Assembly (NCBI RefSeq): GCF_001427905.1
Contig: NZ_LMEF01000002.1
Span: 160,290-224,289, forward strand
Direction of reading: 5' to 3'
Source: Flavobacterium sp. Root420
Lineage (GTDB): Bacteria > Bacteroidota > Bacteroidia > Flavobacteriales > Flavobacteriaceae
DNA length: 64,000 nucleotides
Shown: one piece after another, positions 18,040 through 24,708 of the stretch
Position numbering within the stretch: the first letter of the stretch is position 1
How the letters are laid out: the number at the start of each line of letters is the position of its first letter
Made by a program: the position numbers and the translations under genes
The notes under the pieces: generated by a model
Seen by the model: only the letters and a program-made list of their open reading frames with translations
What the model was told of the DNA's origin: nothing
Databases searched by the model: none

Positions 18040-18328
18040 AAATATTACCACTTTAGAACAGTTTAAAGAAAAACACTACGGTAAAATTGGAACACCAAAA
18101 CGAGATGAACTCGAAGCGGGTTATGAAAATTTTAAAATTGGAGCAATGATTCATGAAGCAAGACTTCAAAAAGGAATGACTCAGGAACAACTTGCAGAAA
18201 AAGCAGGAACAACAAAATCTTATATTTCGAAGATTGAAAATAATGTAAAAGAAGCCAGGTTTTCTACACTTCAAAAAATAGTAGAAATTGGTTTGGAGGG
18301 GCGCTTAGAGCTGTCTATTAGATTATAA
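18023..18328 (+). CDS. higA: HigA-type XRE antitoxin
   Basis: A 101-residue DNA-binding antitoxin. The HTH_XRE domain spans about residues 33-85: IHEARLQKGMTQEQLAEKAG, recognition helix TTKSYISKIENN, then STLQKIVEIGL. The charged N-terminus (residues 1-30) probably contacts the toxin. It overlaps the toxin gene and is expected to repress their shared promoter. The spacer after it (18329-18487) holds no gene, only a small hairpin TAAATCGC/GCGATTTA at 18392-18416. Confidence 0.84.
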   Translation: MKTKSKNITTLEQFKEKHYGKIGTPKRDELEAGYENFKIGAMIHEARLQKGMTQEQLAEKAGTTKSYISKIENNVKEARFSTLQKIVEIGLEGRLELSIRL

Positions 18329-18487
18329 ATCTCTACAATCTTAGCCCTTTAGTAACTCAGAACCTCAGTACCTCACTAAAAACCAATTGCCTAAATCGCA
18401 TTTTAAGAGCGATTTATTAAATTATCCTACAAAACCAGTAGATTTTGTTAAGAAATCCTTTTTTGTTTCATAAAATGCAATATTTTT

Positions 18488-18518
18488 TTTGGTGCGGTAA
18501 AAATAATTTATACATTCG
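18488..18518 (+). promoter_or_regulatory. Promoter of the pheA leader and aromatic operon
   Basis: TTTG at 18488-18491, a 19-base spacer, then TACATTCG at 18511-18518 (one mismatch to TAnnTTTG). The start is expected near 18525, about 23 bases before the leader peptide ATG. Confidence 0.6.
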
Positions 18519-18547
18519 CAGAGAATTTAAATAATAACACAAACAAA

Positions 18548-18628
18548 ATGGCATCTAACCGTTTTTATTTTAGCAACTCTTTTTATTTCTTCTTTAGTAG
18601 AAGTGAGGATTGTGCTATGGTTATTTGA
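18548..18628 (+). CDS. Phe/Tyr-rich leader peptide of the pheA operon
   Basis: A 26-codon reading frame, ATG 18548 to TGA 18626-18628. Residues 5-18 read RFYFSNSFYFFFSR, so six of 26 codons are Phe and two are Tyr, ending in three consecutive Phe codons (18587-18595). It lies between a promoter and a terminator upstream of prephenate dehydratase, the position of PheL in enteric bacteria. It is not homologous to PheL beyond the Phe run. I infer that it senses charged tRNA-Phe (and perhaps tRNA-Tyr) by ribosome stalling. Confidence 0.78.
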   Translation: MASNRFYFSNSFYFFFSRSEDCAMVI

Positions 18629-18666
18629 GAAAATTAAAAAGACAAATAAAACTAATATACAATCCT
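18606..18666 (+). promoter_or_regulatory. Antiterminator pairing in the pheA leader
   Basis: AGGATTGT at 18606-18613, inside the last leader codons, is an exact 8-bp complement of ACAATCCT at 18659-18666. That second segment is also the 5' strand of the terminator stem. The two structures are therefore mutually exclusive. A small hairpin CTTCT-TTAGT-AGAAG (18589-18603) in the Phe-codon region could act as a pause or protector stem. Confidence 0.65.
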
Positions 18667-18689
18667 GATGAAAATCAGGATTTTTTTTT
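18661..18689 (+). terminator. Attenuator terminator before pheA
   Basis: An 8-bp stem AATCCTGA/TCAGGATT (18661-18668 with 18675-18682), loop TGAAAA, and nine T from 18681. It ends 6 bases before the pheA ATG at 18696. A full terminator this close upstream of a start codon and downstream of a leader peptide indicates attenuation. Confidence 0.8.
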
Positions 18690-18695
18690 GAATAT

Positions 18696-19535
18696 ATGAC
18701 AACTAAAATTGCGATACAAGGTATAAAAGGTTCTTTTCATCATCAGGTAGTGAATGAATATTTCTCTGAAAATGTGGCTATTGATGAATGTTTGTCTTTT
18801 GAAGAATTAATCGACAGCCTTCTTTCAGGAAAATCGGATCAGGCAGTAATGGCGATTGAAAATTCGATTGCGGGTCCAATTATTCCAAATTATGCTTTGA
18901 TTGATAAGAATAATTTACACATCATTGGAGAACATTATTTGAGCATTCACCAAAATTTAATGGCTTTGAAAGGTCAGAAAATTGAAGATATAAAAGAAGT
19001 TCATTCACATCCAATGGCAATATTACAATGCATGGATTTCTTAAAGCAGTATCCAAACATCAAATTGGTTGAGGATAAAGATACGGCCGAAACTGCCAGA
19101 AGAATTCAGGAAAAACAATTGACAGGAATTGCAGCAATTGCAAGTAAAACGGCTTCTGAAATGTATGATTTAGAAATTATCGCTCCGGAAATTCAAACTA
19201 TCAAAAACAATATGACTCGTTTTGTGATCATCAAAAAACAAAATTCATTTTTACCGGAAAGCGAAATCAACAGAGCTTCCATCAAATTTGAATTAGATCA
19301 TAAAAGAGGAAGTTTAGCGGCAGTTCTGAATGTAATGAGCGATTGCAAACTGAATTTAACAAAAATCCAGTCGCTTCCAAAAATTGAAACTCCCTGGAAA
19401 TATTCCTTTTTCGTAGATGTAACATTTGAAAAATACGAAGATTTTGCAAAAGCCAAAACATTACTAAATATAATGGCAGAATATTTTAAAGTTCTGGGAG
19501 AATATAAAAACACAAAACCTTTGAGTCAGTCTTAA
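18696..19535 (+). CDS. pheA: Prephenate dehydratase
   Basis: Converts prephenate to phenylpyruvate for Phe synthesis. The dehydratase domain occupies about residues 1-185, with IQGIKGSFHHQ at the start, VMAIENSIAGPI near 61-72 and the catalytic TRF motif at 174-176. An ACT domain follows (HKRGSLAAVLNVMSDCKLNLTKI). At the Phe-binding position the usual ESRP is replaced by QSLP. It has 279 residues and no fused chorismate mutase; that domain is on the DAHP synthase four genes on. It is the first structural gene after the attenuator. Confidence 0.93.
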   Translation: MTTKIAIQGIKGSFHHQVVNEYFSENVAIDECLSFEELIDSLLSGKSDQAVMAIENSIAGPIIPNYALIDKNNLHIIGEHYLSIHQNLMALKGQKIEDIKEVHSHPMAILQCMDFLKQYPNIKLVEDKDTAETARRIQEKQLTGIAAIASKTASEMYDLEIIAPEIQTIKNNMTRFVIIKKQNSFLPESEINRASIKFELDHKRGSLAAVLNVMSDCKLNLTKIQSLPKIETPWKYSFFVDVTFEKYEDFAKAKTLLNIMAEYFKVLGEYKNTKPLSQS

Positions 19536-19611
19536 AGTTTGAAAGTCGAAAGTTTAAAAGTCAACAAAAGAAAGCCTAAAGCATACAGCTTAAAGCCTAA
19601 AGCAAAAAATA
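19536..19611. repeat. Short-period spacer repeat in the aromatic operon
   Basis: Built of near-repeats GAAAGTCGAAAGTTTAAAAGTC and AAAGCCTAAAGC. Similar GTCGAAAGTCAAAAGTC wording occurs at 24109-24135. No gene or terminator is seen, so cotranscription across it is likely. Confidence 0.4.
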
Positions 19612-20757
19612 ATGATTACAACAGCAAAAAGATTAGATACAGTTGAAGAATACTACTTCTCATCAAAATTGAGAGAAGTTCGTCAGCTGCAGTCTGAAGG
19701 AAAATCTATCATCAATATGGGGATCGGAAGCCCTGATTTGAGTCCGTCGAAAGCAGTAATTGAAGCGGTTGCCGCTGCAATACTAGATGAAAACGGACAC
19801 GGTTATCAAAGCTATCAGGGATTACCGGAATTGAGAAAGGGAATGGCAGATTTTTATCAGAATCAGTTTGGTGTTGCATTAAATCCGAATAATGAGATTT
19901 TGCCTTTGATGGGTTCTAAGGAAGGAATTATGCATATTTCGTTAGCTTTTTTAAATGAAGGTGATCACGTTTTGATTCCGAATCCAGGTTATCCAACCTA
20001 CACTTCGGTAACCAATTTGGTTGGAGCGGTTCCGGTTTACTATGATCTGAAAGAAGAAAACGCCTGGGAACCGGATTTTGAAGCTTTAGAAAAACTGGAT
20101 CTTTCAAAAGTAAAAATCATGTGGTTGGGCTATCCGCATATGCCAACAGGGGCGAGAGGAAGTTTAGCGTTATTTGAAAAATTGGTTGCTTTTGCTAAAA
20201 AACATAACATATTATTGGTCAATGATAATCCGTATAGTTTTGTTTTGAATGATAATCCGATGAGCTTATTGCAGGTTGAAGGCGCGAAAGAAGTGGCTTT
20301 AGAATTGAATTCATTAAGCAAAACCTTCAACATGGCCGGCTGGAGAGTGGGAATGGTTTTAGGAAATCCTGAAATTATTGATGCAGTCCTGAAAGTAAAG
20401 AGTAATATGGACAGCGGTATGTTCTACGGAATCCAGAAAGGTGCAGTTGCGGCGTTGAATTGTGATAAATCATGGTTTGAAGATCAAAACAAAATTTACA
20501 GACGCCGAAGAGAATTAACAGAAAAGCTTGCCGAAAAATTAGGCTGCAAAGTTTATAAAGATGGCGTTGGGCTTTTTGTCTGGGCAAAATTACCGGAAGG
20601 AATCGAATCAGCAGAGAAGTTCATTGACGAAATATTATACGAGAAACATATTTTCATTACACCGGGAACAATCTTCGGAAGCAATGGAGAAGGATATATC
20701 AGATTCTCGTTGTGTGTGAAAGAAGAAAAAGTACAAGAGGCGATTGATAGATTTTAG
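19612..20757 (+). CDS. PLP-dependent aminotransferase, class I/II (probable aromatic aminotransferase)
   Basis: A 381-residue fold-type I aminotransferase. PLP-site residues are visible: GSKEGIMHISLAFLNEGDHV, then IPNPGYPTYTS, the NPYSFV block and the Schiff-base Lys237 in SLSKTFNMAGWRVGM. The Arg of GYIRFSLC near the C-terminus binds the substrate carboxylate. The family includes LL-diaminopimelate and aromatic aminotransferases. Its place between pheA and tyrA points to transamination of phenylpyruvate and 4-hydroxyphenylpyruvate, which is an inference from context. Confidence 0.88.
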   Translation: MITTAKRLDTVEEYYFSSKLREVRQLQSEGKSIINMGIGSPDLSPSKAVIEAVAAAILDENGHGYQSYQGLPELRKGMADFYQNQFGVALNPNNEILPLMGSKEGIMHISLAFLNEGDHVLIPNPGYPTYTSVTNLVGAVPVYYDLKEENAWEPDFEALEKLDLSKVKIMWLGYPHMPTGARGSLALFEKLVAFAKKHNILLVNDNPYSFVLNDNPMSLLQVEGAKEVALELNSLSKTFNMAGWRVGMVLGNPEIIDAVLKVKSNMDSGMFYGIQKGAVAALNCDKSWFEDQNKIYRRRRELTEKLAEKLGCKVYKDGVGLFVWAKLPEGIESAEKFIDEILYEKHIFITPGTIFGSNGEGYIRFSLCVKEEKVQEAIDRF

Positions 20758-20764
20758 ATTTCAA

Positions 20765-20810
20765 ACTTTGCGAACCTTGCGTAAATCCTTTGCGAACTTT
20801 GCGGTTAAAT
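20765..20810. repeat. Dispersed spacer repeat (GCGAACTTTGCGGTTAAA family)
   Basis: Contains the near-direct pair TTTGCGAACCTTGCG and TTTGCGAACTTTGCGG. It is related to 7496-7540, and the same style appears at 63920-63985. It lies in the spacer between the aminotransferase gene and tyrA. Confidence 0.45.
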
Positions 20811-20855
20811 AGGTTGGAATTTGGAATTTTAAAACTTGGAAATTAAAAAAATAGT

Positions 20856-21716
20856 ATGAAAGTATATGTAATAGGAATAGGGTTAATAGGAGGTTCGATG
20901 GTGCTGGACATCAAAGATCAACATCCGAATGCGACTATTTTTGGGATTGACAGCAACGAAAACCATTTGCAGGAAGCAATTGATTTGGGGGTTATCGATC
21001 AGGCAGGAAACTTTGAAGATTTGGCTGAAGCCGATTTTGTAATTGTTTCGGTTCCGGTTGATGTCGCTCTGGTTGTTTTGCCAAAAGTATTGGATTTAGT
21101 TGGAGACAAAACAATTGTTTTTGAAGTGGGTTCCACTAAAAAGCCTATTTGTGATGCAGTTGCCAGTCATCCGAAGAGAAGAAACTTTATTGCAACGCAT
21201 CCAATTGCAGGTACGGAGTTCTCAGGACCATCGGCGGCGATAAGAGGTTTGTTTAAAGGAAAGACAAATATTATTTGTGAAGTGGAAAAAACCACTTTTA
21301 AATTGCAGGAAAAGGCATTACAGCTTTTCAGCGAAATCGGAATGAGAATTCGATATATGGATCCGATTTCACACGACAAACACATTGCTTACGTTTCGCA
21401 TTTGTCGCACATTAGTTCGTTTATGCTGGGGAAAACGGTAATGAACAAAGAAAAAGACGAACAGGATATTTTTGATATGGCGGGAAGTGGTTTTGAAAGT
21501 ACGGTTCGTTTAGCAAAAAGTTCTCCCGCAATGTGGACACCGATTTTTAAGCAAAACAAAGAACACGTCATTGAAACATTAGAAGAATATATTTCAAATC
21601 TCAGTCGGTTTAGGGATTTGCTAAAAGAAGATAATTACAATGCCATTTTTGAAGAAATGGAAAGCACAAATAAAATTAAAGAAATACTAAACGGATTAAC
21701 AACAACTAAAAAGTAA
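20856..21716 (+). CDS. tyrA: Prephenate dehydrogenase
   Basis: Oxidatively decarboxylates prephenate to 4-hydroxyphenylpyruvate with NAD(P). The N-terminal Rossmann motif VIGIGLIGGSMVLDI lies at residues 4-18. The substrate block THPIAGTEFSGPSAA is at about 110-124, and HDKHIAYVSHLSHISSF is at about 172-188. The 286 residues match a monofunctional enzyme without an ACT or chorismate mutase domain. The next gene starts 12 bases after the stop. Confidence 0.93.
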   Translation: MKVYVIGIGLIGGSMVLDIKDQHPNATIFGIDSNENHLQEAIDLGVIDQAGNFEDLAEADFVIVSVPVDVALVVLPKVLDLVGDKTIVFEVGSTKKPICDAVASHPKRRNFIATHPIAGTEFSGPSAAIRGLFKGKTNIICEVEKTTFKLQEKALQLFSEIGMRIRYMDPISHDKHIAYVSHLSHISSFMLGKTVMNKEKDEQDIFDMAGSGFESTVRLAKSSPAMWTPIFKQNKEHVIETLEEYISNLSRFRDLLKEDNYNAIFEEMESTNKIKEILNGLTTTKK

Positions 21717-21728
21717 ATTAGAATTAAG

Positions 21729-22811
21729 ATGGAAAATAAGAAAGAAATGAGAAAGTGGTTAGAAGATTTCAATTTAAATCACCCACTTGTGATAGCTGGA
21801 CCTTGTAGTGCAGAAACGGAAGATCAAGTATTGAAAATTGCTCACGAATTGAAAGATTCAAAAGTTAGTGTATTCAGAGCTGGAATCTGGAAACCAAGAA
21901 CGCGTCCGGGAGGATTTGAAGGTGTTGGAGAAATTGGTTTAAAATGGTTACAAAAAGCAAAAGCTGAAACTGGTTTATTGATGGGAACTGAAGTTGCAAC
22001 TGCAGCTCACTGTAAATTAGCTTTAGAACATGATATCGATGTTTTATGGGTTGGTGCTCGTACAACTGCAAACCCTTTTGCTGTTCAGGAAATTGCTGAT
22101 ACTTTGAAAGGAACTGACAAAATCGTTTTGGTTAAAAACCCTGTAAACCCGGATTTAGCTTTATGGTTAGGTGGTGTTGAGCGTTTACACATGGCTGGAA
22201 TCGAGAAATTAGGAGTTATCCACAGAGGTTTCTCTACTTACGAAAAAACAAAATACAGAAATATTCCAGAATGGCAGATTGCTATCGAATTACAAAATAA
22301 ATTTCCTGATTTACCATTAATCATCGATCCATCTCACATTACCGGAGATCGTAAAATGATTTTCGAAGTAACGCAAGAGGCTTTAGATTTGAATTACGAT
22401 GGAATGATTATCGAAACGCACTACGATCCGGACAATGCTTGGTCTGATGCTGCTCAACAAGTTACACCTGATGCTTTGAAACAAATCATTAAAGATTTGA
22501 CTATCAGAAAAACAGATGATACTACAGATGAGTACAGCTCAAAAATGACGAAACTAAGAGCTAACATCGACGTTCTTGATGCGAACTTATTAGAGTTATT
22601 AGGAAAACGTATGAAAGTTGCTGACGAAATTGGTCAGGTGAAAAAAGATGCAAACGTAGCGATTCTTCAAAACAACCGTTGGAATGAAATCTTAGGAAAA
22701 ATGATTTTAGAAGGTGAGAAAAAAGGTCTTACTGAAGAATTTGTTTTGAGAATGTTCAAAGCAATCCACCAGGAAAGTATTGGTCACCAGGAGAAAATTT
22801 TCAACGCATAA
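21729..22811 (+). CDS. Bifunctional 3-deoxy-7-phosphoheptulonate synthase / chorismate mutase
   Basis: Catalyses the first step of the shikimate route (PEP + erythrose-4-phosphate to DAHP) and the chorismate to prephenate rearrangement. Residues about 1-265 are a type I-beta DAHP synthase barrel: PLVIAGPCSAETEDQ, KPRTRPGGFEGVG, GARTTANPFAVQEIA, LIIDPSHITGDR. Residues about 275-360 are an AroQ-type chorismate mutase helix set (LRANIDVLDANLLELLGKRMKVADEIGQVKK). This supplies the mutase lacking in pheA and tyrA. In related fusions the mutase domain mediates feedback by prephenate. Confidence 0.94.
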   Translation: MENKKEMRKWLEDFNLNHPLVIAGPCSAETEDQVLKIAHELKDSKVSVFRAGIWKPRTRPGGFEGVGEIGLKWLQKAKAETGLLMGTEVATAAHCKLALEHDIDVLWVGARTTANPFAVQEIADTLKGTDKIVLVKNPVNPDLALWLGGVERLHMAGIEKLGVIHRGFSTYEKTKYRNIPEWQIAIELQNKFPDLPLIIDPSHITGDRKMIFEVTQEALDLNYDGMIIETHYDPDNAWSDAAQQVTPDALKQIIKDLTIRKTDDTTDEYSSKMTKLRANIDVLDANLLELLGKRMKVADEIGQVKKDANVAILQNNRWNEILGKMILEGEKKGLTEEFVLRMFKAIHQESIGHQEKIFNA

Positions 22812-22824
22812 TTTTCTCTAAAAA

Positions 22825-22850
22825 CATATAAGTGATATAAGTTAATTTTA
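22825..22850. repeat. Copy of the CATATAAGTGATATAAGTT module
   Basis: CATATAAGTGATATAAGTTA matches the outer arms of the nested palindromes at 34274 and 51704. It too lies immediately after a gene end, with a less well conserved opposite arm (TTATATCATAACTT near 22880-22893). Confidence 0.45.
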
Positions 22851-22912
22851 GCTCTTGGAAACATTGAACTTGAGTTTTCTTATATCATAACTTTAAGATT
22901 ATATTGTTTTTT

Positions 22913-22949
22913 AAAATCTCCATTTCTTCGAAAGATTTGGAGATTTTTT
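22913..22949 (+). terminator. Terminator of the aromatic operon
   Basis: AAAATCTCCA pairs with TGGAGATTTT (10 bp) around a region that itself holds TTTCTTCGAAAGA, followed by a T run. It lies about 100 bases after the DAHP synthase stop. Confidence 0.7.
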
Positions 22950-22954
22950 ATTTT

Positions 22955-23030
22955 ACATAGCCCACGGTTTCAACCGTGGGAGACGTAATCAATAATCTTT
23001 ATCACCCATGGTTGAAACCGTGGGCTATGT
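22955..23030. repeat. Paired REP-like element, copy 2
   Basis: Arms 22955-22980 and 23005-23030 are reverse complements with one mismatch (T at 23009). The palindromic core CCCACGGTTTCAACCGTGGG replaces the CCGTGGTTTCAACCACGG of copy 1. Both stem strands changed together, so pairing is kept. The spacer is 24 bases. Confidence 0.75.
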
Positions 23031-23045
23031 TTAAAATTATTCATT

Positions 23046-23053
23046 TATCTTTG
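23046..23053 (+). promoter_or_regulatory. -7 element of rsgA
   Basis: TATCTTTG followed by CAAAG, 67 bases before the ATG. The resulting leader carries a small palindrome TCCCGAAGTTTCGGGA at 23085-23100 (7-bp stem), a wording also seen near 63791. No clear -33 match. Confidence 0.4.
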
Positions 23054-23120
23054 CAAAGATTTAGGTTTTCAATCAGAAATCTAATCCCGAAGTTTCGGGA
23101 CAACAATCTAAAATTAAAGA

Positions 23121-24104
23121 ATGACAGGACTCGTATATAAATCTACAGGAAGTTGGTACACCGTAAAATCGGAACAAGGCGATTTTATAGAATGCCGTAT
23201 GAAAGGGAAGTTTAGGATGAAAGGTATTAAAAGTACTAATCCTATAGCTGTAGGCGATATTGTCGATTATGAATTGGAAGAAACTTCAGATGCTGTAACC
23301 GGAACAATTTTTAATATTCACGAAAGAAAGAACTACATCGTTCGTAAATCGGTTAACCTGTCGCATCAAATGCATATTATTGCTTCGAATATTGATCGTG
23401 TATTTTTATTAATCACGATTAATAATCCGCCAACAACTTTCAATTTTATAGATCGTTTTTTGGTAACTGCCGAGGCTTACAATATTGAAACTATTTTGGT
23501 TTTTAATAAAATAGATACTTTTGACGAGTCAACTTTAGAAGATCAATTGTATATGCAATATGTGTATCAGCAAATTGGTTACAAATGTCTTCGTGTTTCT
23601 TCAACTGAAATGAAAGGAATTGACGAATTAAAAGATATGATGATTGGCAAGGTTAGTATGTTTTCAGGACATTCCGGTGTCGGGAAATCGACTTTGGTAA
23701 ATGCTATGGAGCCGTCTTTACATCTTAAAACCAAAACCATTTCTGAAGCAAGTAAGCAAGGTCAGCATACCACGACTTTTGCCGAAATGTATGATTTGTC
23801 TTTTAATGCCAAAATTATCGATACGCCTGGAATTAAGGGTTTTGGAATTGTGGATATGGAGAAAGAAGAAATTAGTGGTTATTTTCCTGAATTTTTCAGA
23901 CTAAAAGATCAATGCAAGTTTAACAATTGTTTACATAAAGAAGAGCCACATTGTGCTATCAAAGCTGCATTAGAAAGAGACGAGATCGCCTGGTCGCGTT
24001 ATAATAGTTATTTGAAGATTCTGGAAGGCGATGAAGAAAATTATCGTACAGACACTTATGATGAAGATCGTAAAATTAGTGATGAAACCAGAAACCAAAA
24101 GTAA
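23121..24104 (+). CDS. rsgA: Ribosome small-subunit-dependent GTPase A
   Basis: Circularly permuted GTPase that assists late maturation of the 30S subunit. An OB domain lies at residues 1-70. The permuted G motifs appear in the order G4 FNKID (about 130), then G1 GHSGVGKST (from Gly183), then G3 DTPGIKGFG (about 235). The zinc-binding domain has C..NNCLHKEEPHCAIKAA near 272-290. The length of 327 is typical. It stands alone behind the REP-like element, and dtd follows after an 88-base repeat-containing spacer. Confidence 0.95.
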   Translation: MTGLVYKSTGSWYTVKSEQGDFIECRMKGKFRMKGIKSTNPIAVGDIVDYELEETSDAVTGTIFNIHERKNYIVRKSVNLSHQMHIIASNIDRVFLLITINNPPTTFNFIDRFLVTAEAYNIETILVFNKIDTFDESTLEDQLYMQYVYQQIGYKCLRVSSTEMKGIDELKDMMIGKVSMFSGHSGVGKSTLVNAMEPSLHLKTKTISEASKQGQHTTTFAEMYDLSFNAKIIDTPGIKGFGIVDMEKEEISGYFPEFFRLKDQCKFNNCLHKEEPHCAIKAALERDEIAWSRYNSYLKILEGDEENYRTDTYDEDRKISDETRNQK

Positions 24105-24108
24105 AATC

Positions 24109-24186
24109 AGTCGAAAGTCAAAAGTCTAAAAGTCATAATGTACGCATTTTGGACCTTCAACTTTATGATTTTCAAACTTTAAGACT
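24109..24186. repeat. Spacer inverted repeat between rsgA and dtd
   Basis: AGTCGAAAGTCAAAAGTCTAAAAGTCAT-like left half and ATGATTTTCAAACTTTAAGACT-like right half pair imperfectly. The wording resembles the spacer at 19536-19560. Confidence 0.4.
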
Positions 24187-24192
24187 AAATAT

Positions 24193-24645
24193 ATGAGAGT
24201 TGTTCTTCAAAGAGTTTCCCAAGCGTCAGTAACTGTGGACGGAAATAAAACTGCCGATATTCAAAAAGGATTATTAGTTTTAGTAGGAATTGAAGATGCC
24301 GATACACAGGAAGACATCGATTGGTTGGTTGGGAAAATCATAAAAATGAGAATTTTTGGTGATGAAAATGATGTCATGAACTGCTCAGTTCAGGATGTCG
24401 ATGGTGATATTATCGTGGTTAGTCAATTTACGCTTCATGCTTCTACTAAAAAAGGAAATCGTCCATCGTATATTAAAGCAGCAAAACCTGAATTTGCTAT
24501 TCCGATGTATGAAAATTTCGTAAAATATTTAGAAAAAGACTTCAATAAAAAAATACAAACCGGAATTTTTGGTGCCGATATGAAAGTCAGTTTGTTAAAT
24601 GACGGGCCAGTTACAATCTTAATAGACAGCAAAAACAGGGAATAA
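24193..24645 (+). CDS. dtd: D-aminoacyl-tRNA deacylase
   Basis: Hydrolyses D-amino acids from mischarged tRNA. The 150 residues have the DTD start MRVVLQRVSQASVTVDG. The catalytic SQFTL motif is near residues 77-81, and the cross-subunit NDGPVTI motif is near 136-142 (the Gly-cisPro motif is carried by GP here). Both active-site motifs are intact. It lies between rsgA and the DUF3857 array. Confidence 0.95.
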   Translation: MRVVLQRVSQASVTVDGNKTADIQKGLLVLVGIEDADTQEDIDWLVGKIIKMRIFGDENDVMNCSVQDVDGDIIVVSQFTLHASTKKGNRPSYIKAAKPEFAIPMYENFVKYLEKDFNKKIQTGIFGADMKVSLLNDGPVTILIDSKNRE

Positions 24646-24684
24646 AAAGTAATAAACAAATGTTAAGGATTTCTAAAAATAATA

Positions 24685-24692
24685 TATATTTG
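24685..24692 (+). promoter_or_regulatory. -7 element of the first DUF3857 gene
   Basis: TATATTTG, 16 bases before the ATG at 24709. TGTT at 24661-24664 is a poor -33 match at 20-base spacing. Confidence 0.4.
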
Positions 24693-24708
24693 GAGAAATT
24701 CCCTACTA

